27,009 nucleotides of DNA, taken from the IMG/VR virus record IMGVR_UViG_3300037882_002936, positions 1-27,009 of that record; one strand, 5' to 3'. Source of the DNA: a virus. The notes below the pieces were generated by a model, which saw only the letters and a list, made by a program, of their open reading frames with translations, did not search any database and was not told where the DNA came from. Shown in pieces: positions 15,246 through 23,522 of the stretch. Numbering within the stretch: position 1 is the stretch's first letter; each line of letters starts with the position of its first letter. A program made the translations under genes and the position numbers.

Positions 15246-15975
15246 TTTCACTTTCCATTCTTTCCTTATTGTTAGTAACAGCATGTTCCCATTCTTCTTT
15301 GTAATTTCTGAATACTAAATAATCAAGCTCAAATAATTTCCTACTGTAGATAATATTAGCTAAAGTATATGCGTAGTTAGGGTCAGTTGCATAGCCCCCT
15401 TTTTTTATTCCTGTTAAATATTCAGGGTAGGTTTTTATACCGATCAAATGTCGGTATCTCTTACCTTGTAAAATTCGAGCGTGGTGTGCAAAAGATGACT
15501 CATCATCTTTATAAATATACCACCAACAATATTTTCCTTCTCCTGAATCCTTTCGCCAAACCTTTCCAGCATATCCAGGTACATTTGTATTTCCTGTAAA
15601 TTTTACACCGAAATGATTATGGTTCTCACTCGCAAGCTTAGATTTGCCCGCATTCCCTTCTACTAAATATTGGGCAGCCTGAACAGAAGCAAGTATTCCT
15701 GTTTTACGCATTGTAGTGGTAAAAACAAAATGTTTGTTAACTATTGCTTGTCCGGCTTTCTGGAAAAATTCTTTTGGTAGCGGCTTGAATTTTACCGCCA
15801 CAAGTGCAACAATGGCACTGTCTAAATTGGTAATATATAGAGAATCGCCGACTGGTTTATTATAAACACTTGCTGGACTGATTCTTTCGGTTGTGGAAAC
15901 CGACATTGAAAGCGTTGCTAAAAATAATGGCAGAAACAAATAAAAGATTTGAAATGTTTTAATATCATTTTGCAT
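15229..15975 (-). CDS. Secreted GH73-type peptidoglycan hydrolase (endolysin)
   Basis: From the ATG at 15975 the protein has 248 residues. Residues 8-27 (FQIFYLFLPLFLATLSMSVS) form a hydrophobic N-terminal segment, a signal peptide or signal-anchor. Residues 85-235 fit the glucosaminidase (GH73/FlgJ) fold, which cuts the glycan strand: ILASVQAAQYLVEGNAGKS carries the likely catalytic Glu106 at the position of the AQxxLESGWGKS motif, followed by NHFGVKF and a C-terminal PEYLTGIKKGGYATDPNYA block typical of this family. The family's Trp after the glutamate is replaced by Ala. A longer frame starts with TTG at 16026, but that codon sits in the promoter motif and would bury the signal. No holin or spanin is visible next to it. 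It overlaps the SF2 helicase gene by 17 nt. Confidence 0.85.
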   Translation of the reverse strand: MQNDIKTFQIFYLFLPLFLATLSMSVSTTERISPASVYNKPVGDSLYITNLDSAIVALVAVKFKPLPKEFFQKAGQAIVNKHFVFTTTMRKTGILASVQAAQYLVEGNAGKSKLASENHNHFGVKFTGNTNVPGYAGKVWRKDSGEGKYCWWYIYKDDESSFAHHARILQGKRYRHLIGIKTYPEYLTGIKKGGYATDPNYAYTLANIIYSRKLFELDYLVFRNYKEEWEHAVTNNKERMESENGGKP

Positions 15976-16021
15976 GACTTTACATTTAGATGAAAAAATA
16001 GGGTCTATTCCCTCTTCGTTT

Positions 16022-16031
16022 TGCAAAGATA
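16022..16031 (-). promoter_or_regulatory. Bacteroidetes-type -7 promoter element upstream of the endolysin/replication operon
   Basis: The minus strand reads TATCTTTGCA, matching TAnnTTTG and identical to the element at 10852-10861. It lies in the largest intergenic gap (15976-16067, 92 nt), 46 nt before the endolysin ATG. No clear -33 TTTG box. A weak hairpin, AAATC-GCT-GATTT at 16056-16068, next to the upstream gene's stop could be a poor terminator. Confidence 0.7.
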
Positions 16032-16067
16032 AGAATAAACCCCTTTTATAAAAATAAATCGCTGATT

Positions 16068-16604
16068 TTAATTATACTCTATTTTTAAATTTATTCCTTC
16101 TTCCTGAATTGCTGAAATTGTTTCATAATATGTTTCTAGTTCAGCGTCTGTTAATTCTTTGGGAACCTTAAAGCTTGGGTTAATTTTTCGTTTAAACCAA
16201 AGAAGCACCATCCCATTAACCGGAAGAGGGTCTATTATTGTGGAAGCGGTTAAAGCTTCAATCCATGATCCACTAACAACATTAGGTTCACTAAATGGAT
16301 CCAATAATTGCTCTACTTTTTCTCCAGTGGCTAATACAGATTTGTATTCAATATTGCACATTCTTTGTGATGAGTCAGTCACAGTATAAGACCAAGATAT
16401 TCTAACATTTGTAACATTACTAGCTGTCGTGTTCTTCAAAATCAAACCTAAAAATTCCTCCTTTCTATTAATAAGAATATTTAAGCTTACTTCATCAAAG
16501 AATTTATTTCCACACACAGTGGAAGATATAAAACCACCTCTTGATAGCATCCAATTAGGCTGCTCTCTATTATACTCTGACGCGCCTGTATATAATAATA
16601 TCAT
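16068..16604 (-). CDS. Hypothetical virion-associated protein, 178 aa
   Basis: I do not recognise this protein. It is beta-rich in residues 30-140 with Ser/Thr/Asn-rich strands (for example VSLNILIN, LILKNTTASNVTNVRISWSY, PLPVNGMVLLWFKR), the composition of a phage surface or tail-associated domain. Its end (about 143-178) is helical and charged. There is no signal peptide or membrane helix, so it is not an obvious holin despite lying next to the endolysin. It starts 11 nt after the tail fibre stop with the leader AAACAATAAAATG, so it belongs to the tail operon. It could be a fibre-tip, adhesin or fibre-assembly protein; sequence alone does not decide. Confidence 0.75.
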   Translation of the reverse strand: MILLYTGASEYNREQPNWMLSRGGFISSTVCGNKFFDEVSLNILINRKEEFLGLILKNTTASNVTNVRISWSYTVTDSSQRMCNIEYKSVLATGEKVEQLLDPFSEPNVVSGSWIEALTASTIIDPLPVNGMVLLWFKRKINPSFKVPKELTDAELETYYETISAIQEEGINLKIEYN

Positions 16605-16615
16605 TTTATTGTTTT

Positions 16616-18955
16616 TTAAGAGATTCTCATAATCCTTGCCAAAACATAATATGGCGGAAGGTTCTGGTGACTAGAGCCACCTCCTGCACTACCAATAGTT
16701 ATACCAGTGGTTGCATCTTGTATAAGACCACTTATTGTTAAATTCGGTTCACCTGGTGTATTATCAACACCGCTTACTGTATTTGTACCAGTTGCATTTA
16801 AAAGTCTATCAAATGCACCATCTTTATGATTGTGCCCAGGGTCTGTTATCGTATGGCTGTGTGATGGCATTTCACTAGTGTTCAATGTGTGTCTCTGTGT
16901 GCCGCCAACAGTATTCATTGTAAAATTGGTATTGCCTGCGATACCAGGATCGACATTTGCAGCCAATGCTGGGGCACCTGCTGATGGGACATTGTTTATA
17001 GCCATCACTGTAAACAAACCTCTCAAATCTGGGGTACCATTTACCCCATTACAAAGAGCCCATCCAATCAGCCCGTCACTAATACCCAAACCAGTTGCAT
17101 CAAAATTACTTGCAAAGTTTCCATACCAATCTAAAACTGAACCAACAGGTGGAGCAGCTACTGGAAGTTGTTTACTTGCTGGGACTACGGACAATTTCCA
17201 TGAAATTCCACTATAAATAAGGCCAACCAATTCACCAGCTGTGACAGCTACACTTTGACCAGCAGGTATTTCTATTGATCTGTAACCATCCGTCAATTCA
17301 GTAGAACTTAGGGAAACAGAATCAATTACAACATTGGACAACGGACTAATAAAAACCAATGTACCAACTGGTTTTTGTATCAGACCTCTTACTGTCGGTG
17401 AAACAACTTGGAAATTAAAGTTGTTTCCGTCATTACCCAAATTTATTAATCCATTTGGATTTGACAATTGATTTCCATAATTCCAACTCTGCATCCCTGT
17501 GAATGAATTGGAAGAATTTAGTGAAGCTTTTGTTTCAGAATGATTAAGTGGATTCTTCTTCAATCTAATTAATCCAGAAACAGATGAGCTAAGAACAGAT
17601 GAGATAAATGCTCCATATTGATCAAAACTCTCTTCGTCATTGTAAGAGTTATTTTGAATAAAATTTTTAGTCGTATAGGAGCCATTTACGTTCAACAGTC
17701 TGTAACTAAAAACAACCTCTGGGTCATCAGTAAGATATTTGGCCTTTATAGCTGCTTCTGCTTGTGAAATATGAAAGGTTTCAATATTATTGTTTATTTC
17801 ATTAACAATAATGGCTGATTTCATTTCTACTTGAATAAAATCATAATTGGGAACTATTATTATATCACCTGCTTTTGCTATCGCAGCATTATCAACATTC
17901 AATTGTAAAGAAGCACCCAATGCAACAGTATTGTAAATAACAGTATATCCGCCACCATTAAAATAAACTCTCCATCCGTCAAACATGTTGGACGTAACTT
18001 GTCCTACTGTCTGAAGAATACCGCCTGATCCAGAATTTACAGTGATTATGTTAGCACTCGCACCCCAAGAAGCTGATGGAACTTTAAAACCCCAGCCAAT
18101 AGAAACTAAACTTCCACCCAGATCAGAAGATGATGAATCCCAAATTACTTTTTCAATACCTATTGATGGATGTGTGTAATCTTTATTTATCGCTCTCAAG
18201 TTCACAGAAGCTATAAATTCATTTCTGCGATCTACTATTGTTACTGTTCCTGAATTATTTATTACGGAGGCAAGAATAAAAACTGTCTTTCCTTTTGTGC
18301 TTGAGTCTGGTTCAACAAGAGATAATGTCACATCACAATAATCCCTTCTAAACGGATACTTTTGATCTTCTGTTGGTACGGTGCCTGGCTCAAATGTCCC
18401 AACAACTTTATATCTAATACCAGTTTCAGCGGTCATTAAACTGGAGGGAATATTCAATTTCATTCCCGCATCGGACGAAACAGAAAGAACCTCATACTCA
18501 CCTAAATTACTTACTGAATTGGTGAATTTTATTTTAGAAGCGTGATATGGGCCACCTCTTAATGTTTCAGTGAACTTAGTACCAAAACCATTAATATTGC
18601 CGTTAACATCCACATTCAAAGTTCCATCTTCAAATGTTCTCTCAGCATATTCAGCAAGAACAAAATAAGTTTTATTGTCATTAGGCACTGTCAAATGATC
18701 TGTTAAGACAGAATCATTGTAAATTATATTACCATTAGAATCTAAAATTGAGCCTAAATTGACAGTGAGCTTACCGGATGAACCAGAACTCACTTTAAAG
18801 TCAACGAACTCAATCTCATCCTTCACTACAAATCCATAACTCCTATAAAGCTTTTTCGTAATTTCTTTTGCGTAATCATCACCCAAGAATTTTTGCATTC
18901 TCTTCATTTCTTGGGTGCCTAAAAAAGCTTTACTTTGAAAATTTATCCTTGACAT
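16616..18955 (-). CDS. Tail fibre protein with C-terminal collar/HxH tip domain
   Basis: This 779-aa protein is a host-contact fibre. Residues 1-45 (SKAFLGTQEMKRMQKFLG) look like a baseplate-attachment helix. Residues 45-610 are mostly beta-structured, Ser/Thr/Asn/Gly-rich shaft sequence. Residues about 612-779 fit the phage tail collar domain: VGSVLDWYG, WALCNGVNGTPDLRGLF, then a His-rich section with HSHTITDPGHNH, ending QNLPPYYVLARIMRI. HxH pairs in short and long tail fibres of T4-like phages bind iron in trimeric needles; the same chemistry is plausible here. It lies 21 nt downstream of the 548-aa baseplate protein, with leader AAAACAATATG. No invertase or fibre chaperone with a recognisable signature is visible. 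Confidence 0.88.
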   Translation of the reverse strand: MSRINFQSKAFLGTQEMKRMQKFLGDDYAKEITKKLYRSYGFVVKDEIEFVDFKVSSGSSGKLTVNLGSILDSNGNIIYNDSVLTDHLTVPNDNKTYFVLAEYAERTFEDGTLNVDVNGNINGFGTKFTETLRGGPYHASKIKFTNSVSNLGEYEVLSVSSDAGMKLNIPSSLMTAETGIRYKVVGTFEPGTVPTEDQKYPFRRDYCDVTLSLVEPDSSTKGKTVFILASVINNSGTVTIVDRRNEFIASVNLRAINKDYTHPSIGIEKVIWDSSSSDLGGSLVSIGWGFKVPSASWGASANIITVNSGSGGILQTVGQVTSNMFDGWRVYFNGGGYTVIYNTVALGASLQLNVDNAAIAKAGDIIIVPNYDFIQVEMKSAIIVNEINNNIETFHISQAEAAIKAKYLTDDPEVVFSYRLLNVNGSYTTKNFIQNNSYNDEESFDQYGAFISSVLSSSVSGLIRLKKNPLNHSETKASLNSSNSFTGMQSWNYGNQLSNPNGLINLGNDGNNFNFQVVSPTVRGLIQKPVGTLVFISPLSNVVIDSVSLSSTELTDGYRSIEIPAGQSVAVTAGELVGLIYSGISWKLSVVPASKQLPVAAPPVGSVLDWYGNFASNFDATGLGISDGLIGWALCNGVNGTPDLRGLFTVMAINNVPSAGAPALAANVDPGIAGNTNFTMNTVGGTQRHTLNTSEMPSHSHTITDPGHNHKDGAFDRLLNATGTNTVSGVDNTPGEPNLTISGLIQDATTGITIGSAGGGSSHQNLPPYYVLARIMRIS

Positions 18956-18976
18956 ATTGTTTTTATTTTTATTTTA

Positions 18977-20623
18977 TCAATTGGGTAATAACCAAGGCTC
19001 ACCATCTGGTGTAAGCCAGAAATTACCGTCTGGTAATAGCCATCCATAAGGTTCATTTGCACTGTAATTTCTTTGATTGCTTATAAATTGCAAATTCAAA
19101 AAGCTTGAATAAGGAATCAAGAATCTCCTTATATCTCTCTTTAGTATTTCGTCATTCTGATAATTTGAATTATTCTGTGACATTAAAATAGTCAACTCTG
19201 GGGAAGAATTCAAATAAGTTTTTGATGAGCTGAAAATAGGAGTGCAAAATATATCTTTGAAATAAATTTTACTCGCTACACTTGATGAATTAGTGATCTT
19301 TAAAACTAGGCTCTGAGTCGATGTCGAGAATCGAAGATTATTACCTACCCCAAGGTTACTAGTGGATGAACTAGCTAAAGTCGCTCCTAGAGGATTTATC
19401 AGTACAAAAAACGTAAAAAACTCGGATGACCTTGCGAGATTTACCGACGCTGCGAAAATATTATTTGTTGAATTGGGTGATTGATGGTTTTGTAGATTGA
19501 TAATTGTATCCGTGTAATCTCTAGCAATTGCTTCAACAGTAAATCTACCATTAATATTTTCCTTCATTATGGAAAATTGAACAAGCAATGAAATACGACT
19601 ATCTACCTTGAATTGATTAGAAAGACAAAATTCTGTCTGATCCATATCATAAGACACATTATTATCAGGATCATAACTAACACCTAATCCACTTCCCGTG
19701 AATTCTTTAAATGAATTAAAACCCTTAGCTTTATACAAATCAGTATATTCACCTGGAGTTAAACTATCAAGATACCAACCAGTCAATCCCTTTCCGGCAA
19801 AATTATAAAGAAACAAGTCAGGATACTTATAACTCAAAATCCTACGCATTTCTCCGTGCAATGGGTTGGATTCTGGGTTCAAATAATCACCATCCTCAAA
19901 AAATACATCATCTGTTCCTCTTTTCGAGATATTTCTGTAAAATCTATTACGTAGAAGTGTTAACGCTGCAATCGTTTCATCGCCTGAGAGAAATATATTT
20001 CTTTGTTGTAAGAATCTGGAAAACTCATCTCTGTAGGAGAAAAATTCAGACACATTCTTTTCAGTAAGAAAATCCATTAATCCATAAAAATAACATATGG
20101 ACTTAAATAAAGTTATGAAATCATCCTCTGAAAAATCATCATAATCTGTGTCACCTCTTTTTACATAAGTAGGCAAAACGCCATAATGATATATTTTGTC
20201 TAAAAAATTAAACCAGCTTTCATTGAAATTTTTATTAGCGGTGGAGAACATACTCAATGCACCATCTCTCCTGAAAGAGAGAATTTGCAATCCTTTGAGC
20301 GTGTAGGTGCAATCTATTCTAATGCTATTCAATGTTAAAGTACCTGTTGTGGTCGTTCCACTTCTAGTGTATCTAAATTTAAGCAGAAGATCATTTTTTT
20401 CGTCAAAATTAATCAACGATAAGGCAGTATCGTCAAGTGTTTGATAATCACTAAAATTGACCCCATCTACTGTATAGCAAAACTCCTTTATGAAGAATCT
20501 TTGTGCAGCTTCTCCAGTAATTGAGTCAGTGAATCCACCAATTTCATCAATACCTCTCAAAGGTATTAAATAAAGAAATTCGTACACTTGACCTACGCCT
20601 AAAAAATTATATCCTATCGTCAT
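18977..20623 (-). CDS. Baseplate/tail structural protein, 548 aa, with WLLPDG-type C-terminal repeats
   Basis: The protein lies between the J-like baseplate protein and the fibre, where P2-like phages have tail protein I, which links baseplate to fibre. I do not recognise its sequence. Residues 1-110 are beta-rich; 125-300 are helical and aromatic (YHYGVLPTYVKRGDTDYDDF, then FFSYRDEFSRFLQQRNIF); 300-500 look like a beta jelly-roll, possibly carbohydrate binding. The C-terminus ends in a short tandem repeat: GWLLPDGN, FWLTPDGE, PWLLPN (about 527-548). Repeated L-x-x-D/E-G type ends occur in other phage tail proteins. It starts 2 nt after the J-like gene stop. A fibre-attachment or receptor-binding role is inferred from gene order. 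Confidence 0.7.
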   Translation of the reverse strand: MTIGYNFLGVGQVYEFLYLIPLRGIDEIGGFTDSITGEAAQRFFIKEFCYTVDGVNFSDYQTLDDTALSLINFDEKNDLLLKFRYTRSGTTTTGTLTLNSIRIDCTYTLKGLQILSFRRDGALSMFSTANKNFNESWFNFLDKIYHYGVLPTYVKRGDTDYDDFSEDDFITLFKSICYFYGLMDFLTEKNVSEFFSYRDEFSRFLQQRNIFLSGDETIAALTLLRNRFYRNISKRGTDDVFFEDGDYLNPESNPLHGEMRRILSYKYPDLFLYNFAGKGLTGWYLDSLTPGEYTDLYKAKGFNSFKEFTGSGLGVSYDPDNNVSYDMDQTEFCLSNQFKVDSRISLLVQFSIMKENINGRFTVEAIARDYTDTIINLQNHQSPNSTNNIFAASVNLARSSEFFTFFVLINPLGATLASSSTSNLGVGNNLRFSTSTQSLVLKITNSSSVASKIYFKDIFCTPIFSSSKTYLNSSPELTILMSQNNSNYQNDEILKRDIRRFLIPYSSFLNLQFISNQRNYSANEPYGWLLPDGNFWLTPDGEPWLLPN

Positions 20624-20625
20624 TT

Positions 20626-21822
20626 CTAGTAAATTTCTGATAAAACATTACCAATGTAAATGAAATCTGGATTGCTAGGATAAAACGAAGGGTTCAAACT
20701 TTCCGTTCCATCTGAGATAATTTCTCCATCTGTGTCAAGCATCAAAAAACCTCTTACTCTTGGTACTTTATTAAAATCAATGAGTAAATCTTGCGATGGA
20801 AAAAAGTAATTATCATAAACATAGGTTATACCATCTGTATCTTTCGCTAGTTGCAAGAGATCATCCCACTCTACCTTGAAACTCTTATTTATCATTTCAG
20901 ACACATAATTACCCATTTTTTGTTGCGCGAATTTTCTTACCTCAACAGGATCATACAACGGGTCAACAACACATCTGAAACTTATATCAATTGGCTGATA
21001 AATTACATTGGTTAATACTACCCCAATACCATCCAATCCATTAGGGTTTAATTCATTAAGAGATAAAAACGGAATCAAACCATTAGTCAGAGTTACTAAT
21101 TCAGGAGAAGTAAGGTCTGATCCATTTTGTGTCAATACGGATAAAACTATCTTACCTTCATCGTTTGTTCCATTGTGAAAAACCCTGCTTACCTTACTGT
21201 TTATCTTTATAAGAATATTCTCTATCCTAGAAATTGTATTCATTGCAACCACATTTATAGTGGTCTTTATTCTATCTCTGAATTGATCATCTGTTTCAGC
21301 ATCCCTTCCACCAATAGCCATAAACTCATTAGTAACCAATTGATGGCCATTAGGTATAGGGTTTACTGTTGATATTGTAAAGGCATTTATGTTTGTTTCA
21401 GAACCTGTTGCGACGGATGAAACTTTGGCATAATAAAAACCAGAATCACCAACTGTAAAGGTAGCATCTAAATTAAATACTATACCATTGTTTGAAGAGA
21501 ATGTGTGTGTACCGGATGTATAAACAGTGCCAGGCTGCGCATTAACTCTCACATAAGTACTGGAACCCAAGGTTGTGAATCTAGGGCTTATACCATTTAT
21601 TTCAGCCAATTCATCTAATCCTTGCCCATAAGTCTCATCCGGTAAAAACATAGATTGGGCAACAGCTATATTAGCCATTACCTTTTGCCCCAATTTTGCA
21701 TTGGAATATGCCAGCGCATTGAGAACAGAGCCTGGAGAAATTTTTGTAACAGCGTCTGTCCTGGATAATAGGATTTCAGTGAAGATTCTTTTTAATTCTT
21801 CGTTGGTTGTTACGTTTATCAT
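20626..21822 (-). CDS. Baseplate J-like protein (wedge)
   Basis: This 398-aa protein belongs to the baseplate J family (P2 gpJ, T4 gp6-like), which forms the wedge ring of contractile tails. Supporting features are an N-terminal helical part ending SMFLPDETYGQGLDELAE (about 58-75), the segment GISPRFTTLGSSTYVRV, a beta domain with SGTHTFSSNNGIVF, the family-typical AIGGRDAETDDQFRDRI (about 168-184), and a C-terminal part with YQPIDISFRCVVDP and a terminal metal- or carbohydrate-like end. It overlaps the upstream gene by 4 nt (ATGA) and is followed after 2 nt by the 548-aa gene. Its leader is AAACAATAATATG. This is one of the firmest tail assignments and marks the phage as contractile-tailed. 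Confidence 0.9.
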   Translation of the reverse strand: MINVTTNEELKRIFTEILLSRTDAVTKISPGSVLNALAYSNAKLGQKVMANIAVAQSMFLPDETYGQGLDELAEINGISPRFTTLGSSTYVRVNAQPGTVYTSGTHTFSSNNGIVFNLDATFTVGDSGFYYAKVSSVATGSETNINAFTISTVNPIPNGHQLVTNEFMAIGGRDAETDDQFRDRIKTTINVVAMNTISRIENILIKINSKVSRVFHNGTNDEGKIVLSVLTQNGSDLTSPELVTLTNGLIPFLSLNELNPNGLDGIGVVLTNVIYQPIDISFRCVVDPLYDPVEVRKFAQQKMGNYVSEMINKSFKVEWDDLLQLAKDTDGITYVYDNYFFPSQDLLIDFNKVPRVRGFLMLDTDGEIISDGTESLNPSFYPSNPDFIYIGNVLSEIY

Positions 21823-22754
21823 ATTATTGTTTGTTTTTTAGTATTCCCTGAAGAATTTATAGCAGTTATTTCGTAATCTATGAACACTGAGGAATTATCG
21901 AAGTCCACATTCTTGAAGTTTATAGATTCTATTGAATCATCTGAAGCGTAGACTCTGTTTATTTGCTTGAACATTTGGTTCATAGCTAATCCTTTATTCG
22001 CCACATTAGTAGCTACTATATTGTTCAAACCCAAATCTGGAAATTCAGGAATGCTATTCTTTTTTAAAGAGGATAAAATATCACACGTCTGTTTAAAGGT
22101 TTCAATATAATCAAGCACAACCAAATCATCATTCGCAAATTCAATTGTTCTTTTTATGTCCTTACCCAAGACCTTCAATCCAACCGCTGAATCCATTATA
22201 GAATTTATAATAACATTACCAGTTTCGTTTGGTATGTTCAAATTCAATAATACATCACCAGTGTGATCATAATCTTTTTCTTTTAAAAAATTACCTTTGG
22301 ATATTTCTACCCATTCATTTTGAGGGTCATTGGAGCCAATAACATCTTGTGACACTCTCTCTAAAGTATAGCCTTGTGGAAGAACATATTGAACCTGTAC
22401 TCCGTTTCTTATCCTAAAGCCAAATCTTTCGGTTTTGAAATATTTCCACAAAATTGGAACCTTTAAAATAGATTCTCTCAAGTCATCTAAAAAATCAACA
22501 AATTGCCAATCCCAAAGTCCATTTAAATTTTTAGCGTCTTGAATTTTTGTGTCTAGCTCAATAAATCTCTTTTTAATTGAATTAAATTTTTCTATATCTT
22601 CATCCCTCAAAGATTTAAGATCGCCTGAGTAATAAGACACAAAATAATTATAATTGTCTTCAAAGAACAAATAAACATCAGTTAGGAACAAGTTCATTTT
22701 TTTGAATCTTATTCTCTTTCCGAAATCCAATACTTTTATTTCATCCAAAACCAT
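21819..22754 (-). CDS. Baseplate-associated protein, 311 aa, function unassigned
   Basis: I cannot place this protein in a family with confidence. Residues 1-110 are helical and aromatic (MNLFLTDVYLFFEDNYNYF, then WDWQFVDFLDDLRESIL). The middle (110-200) is beta-rich (FGFRIRNGVQVQYVLPQGY). Residues about 205-311 (DLVVLDYIETFKQTCDILSS, then EFPDLGLNN, then VFIDYEITAINSSGN) have the shape of gp25/gp46-like wedge proteins, which have a conserved early helix, a D-x-G-N-type turn and a final strand pair. The position just before the J-like gene is where gp25/gpW-type proteins are expected. It starts 1 nt after the upstream stop and overlaps the J-like start by 4 nt. A gp25-like wedge subunit is the leading guess. 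Confidence 0.65.
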   Translation of the reverse strand: MVLDEIKVLDFGKRIRFKKMNLFLTDVYLFFEDNYNYFVSYYSGDLKSLRDEDIEKFNSIKKRFIELDTKIQDAKNLNGLWDWQFVDFLDDLRESILKVPILWKYFKTERFGFRIRNGVQVQYVLPQGYTLERVSQDVIGSNDPQNEWVEISKGNFLKEKDYDHTGDVLLNLNIPNETGNVIINSIMDSAVGLKVLGKDIKRTIEFANDDLVVLDYIETFKQTCDILSSLKKNSIPEFPDLGLNNIVATNVANKGLAMNQMFKQINRVYASDDSIESINFKNVDFDNSSVFIDYEITAINSSGNTKKQTII

Positions 22755-22755
22755 T

Positions 22756-23520
22756 TTATCTTATTTTTAAAATCCTATTGATAGAATTTTTAGCCAATGG
22801 TGCTAAGTCTTTAACAACTGTCTGAGTTACTTTAGATAGAGCAGAAAAAGACATTGCTTTATTTAAGCTATTCTTGTATTTTTCAAAGATATACTCAGTG
22901 GGTGCAAGTGCGGTCATTTCTATACTGTACTGCCAAATCATATTTGTAGGCATATCTTGCCTAAATGATACGGCCTCAATTTCCACCATGTAACTTGTAT
23001 TGAGCGCATAATTATAAAACAAAAGTTTATGTGGTCGTCCGTTATCATCTAAACTAAAGCTTTTATCAATCAAAGACTGCAATTTCTTTGTGACACCATA
23101 TCCTGTCTTCACACTTATATCGAATTCAGGCACTTTAAAACTCAAAACACTCCCTTTGTTAATAAGCTTACCAAAAACCCCGCTGAGTGCAACAATATCA
23201 TTGTTAAGCATCATTTTGAATTGTCTTCCAAAATTACCTGATATTTTTATATCAATGGGTGTAAAGGTGGGATTAAACATAGAATTAACTCCACTGGAGG
23301 TCTTTTTTATAGTCGTCAATGTCTTTTTAGACTCGCTTATTTCTTCAGGCATTACTGGAAAAAGGAAGTATTCTATTGTTGTGTTGTTTGAATCAAGCAA
23401 CTCAAATGACATGAGATAGACTTCAAAATCATTGGGAAATGCTTGATTGACAAAACTTCTTCCAACCGATTGCGCCAATCTCCTGTATTTGTCTTCTATA
23501 TTTTTAGTTATGTTCGGCAT
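22756..23520 (-). CDS. Tail/baseplate protein, 254 aa (hub- or tube-adaptor-like)
   Basis: Residues 30-75 (FEVYLMSFELLD, then FLFPVMPEEISESKKTLTT) have the pattern of phage proteins that cap the tail tube, such as gp53/XkdP/LysM-type or DUF6046-type proteins: a membrane-free beta strand, then P-x-x-P-E-x-I followed by a basic strand. A central segment reads IDIKISGNFGRQFK and a later one FYNYALNTSYMVEIEAVSF, both typical of tail-tube or hub beta-barrels. The last 30 residues (SKVTQTVVKDLAPLAKNSI) are helical and basic. No peptidoglycan-binding LysM motif is evident. It sits between the spike and wedge genes with gaps of 2 nt and 1 nt. The assignment to the baseplate is safe by context; the exact homologue is uncertain. 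Confidence 0.65.
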   Translation of the reverse strand: MPNITKNIEDKYRRLAQSVGRSFVNQAFPNDFEVYLMSFELLDSNNTTIEYFLFPVMPEEISESKKTLTTIKKTSSGVNSMFNPTFTPIDIKISGNFGRQFKMMLNNDIVALSGVFGKLINKGSVLSFKVPEFDISVKTGYGVTKKLQSLIDKSFSLDDNGRPHKLLFYNYALNTSYMVEIEAVSFRQDMPTNMIWQYSIEMTALAPTEYIFEKYKNSLNKAMSFSALSKVTQTVVKDLAPLAKNSINRILKIR

Positions 23521-23522
23521 TA

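Noticed and set aside
15976-16026. Longer endolysin starting with TTG at 16026
   Set aside because: The TTG lies inside the TATCTTTGCA promoter motif, and the extension would bury the signal segment 17 residues deep; the ATG at 15975 gives a normal N-terminal signal.
16056-16068. Terminator after the 178-aa gene (AAATC-GCT-GATTT)
   Set aside because: The stem is only five base pairs and AT-rich; mentioned with the promoter but not listed as a terminator.
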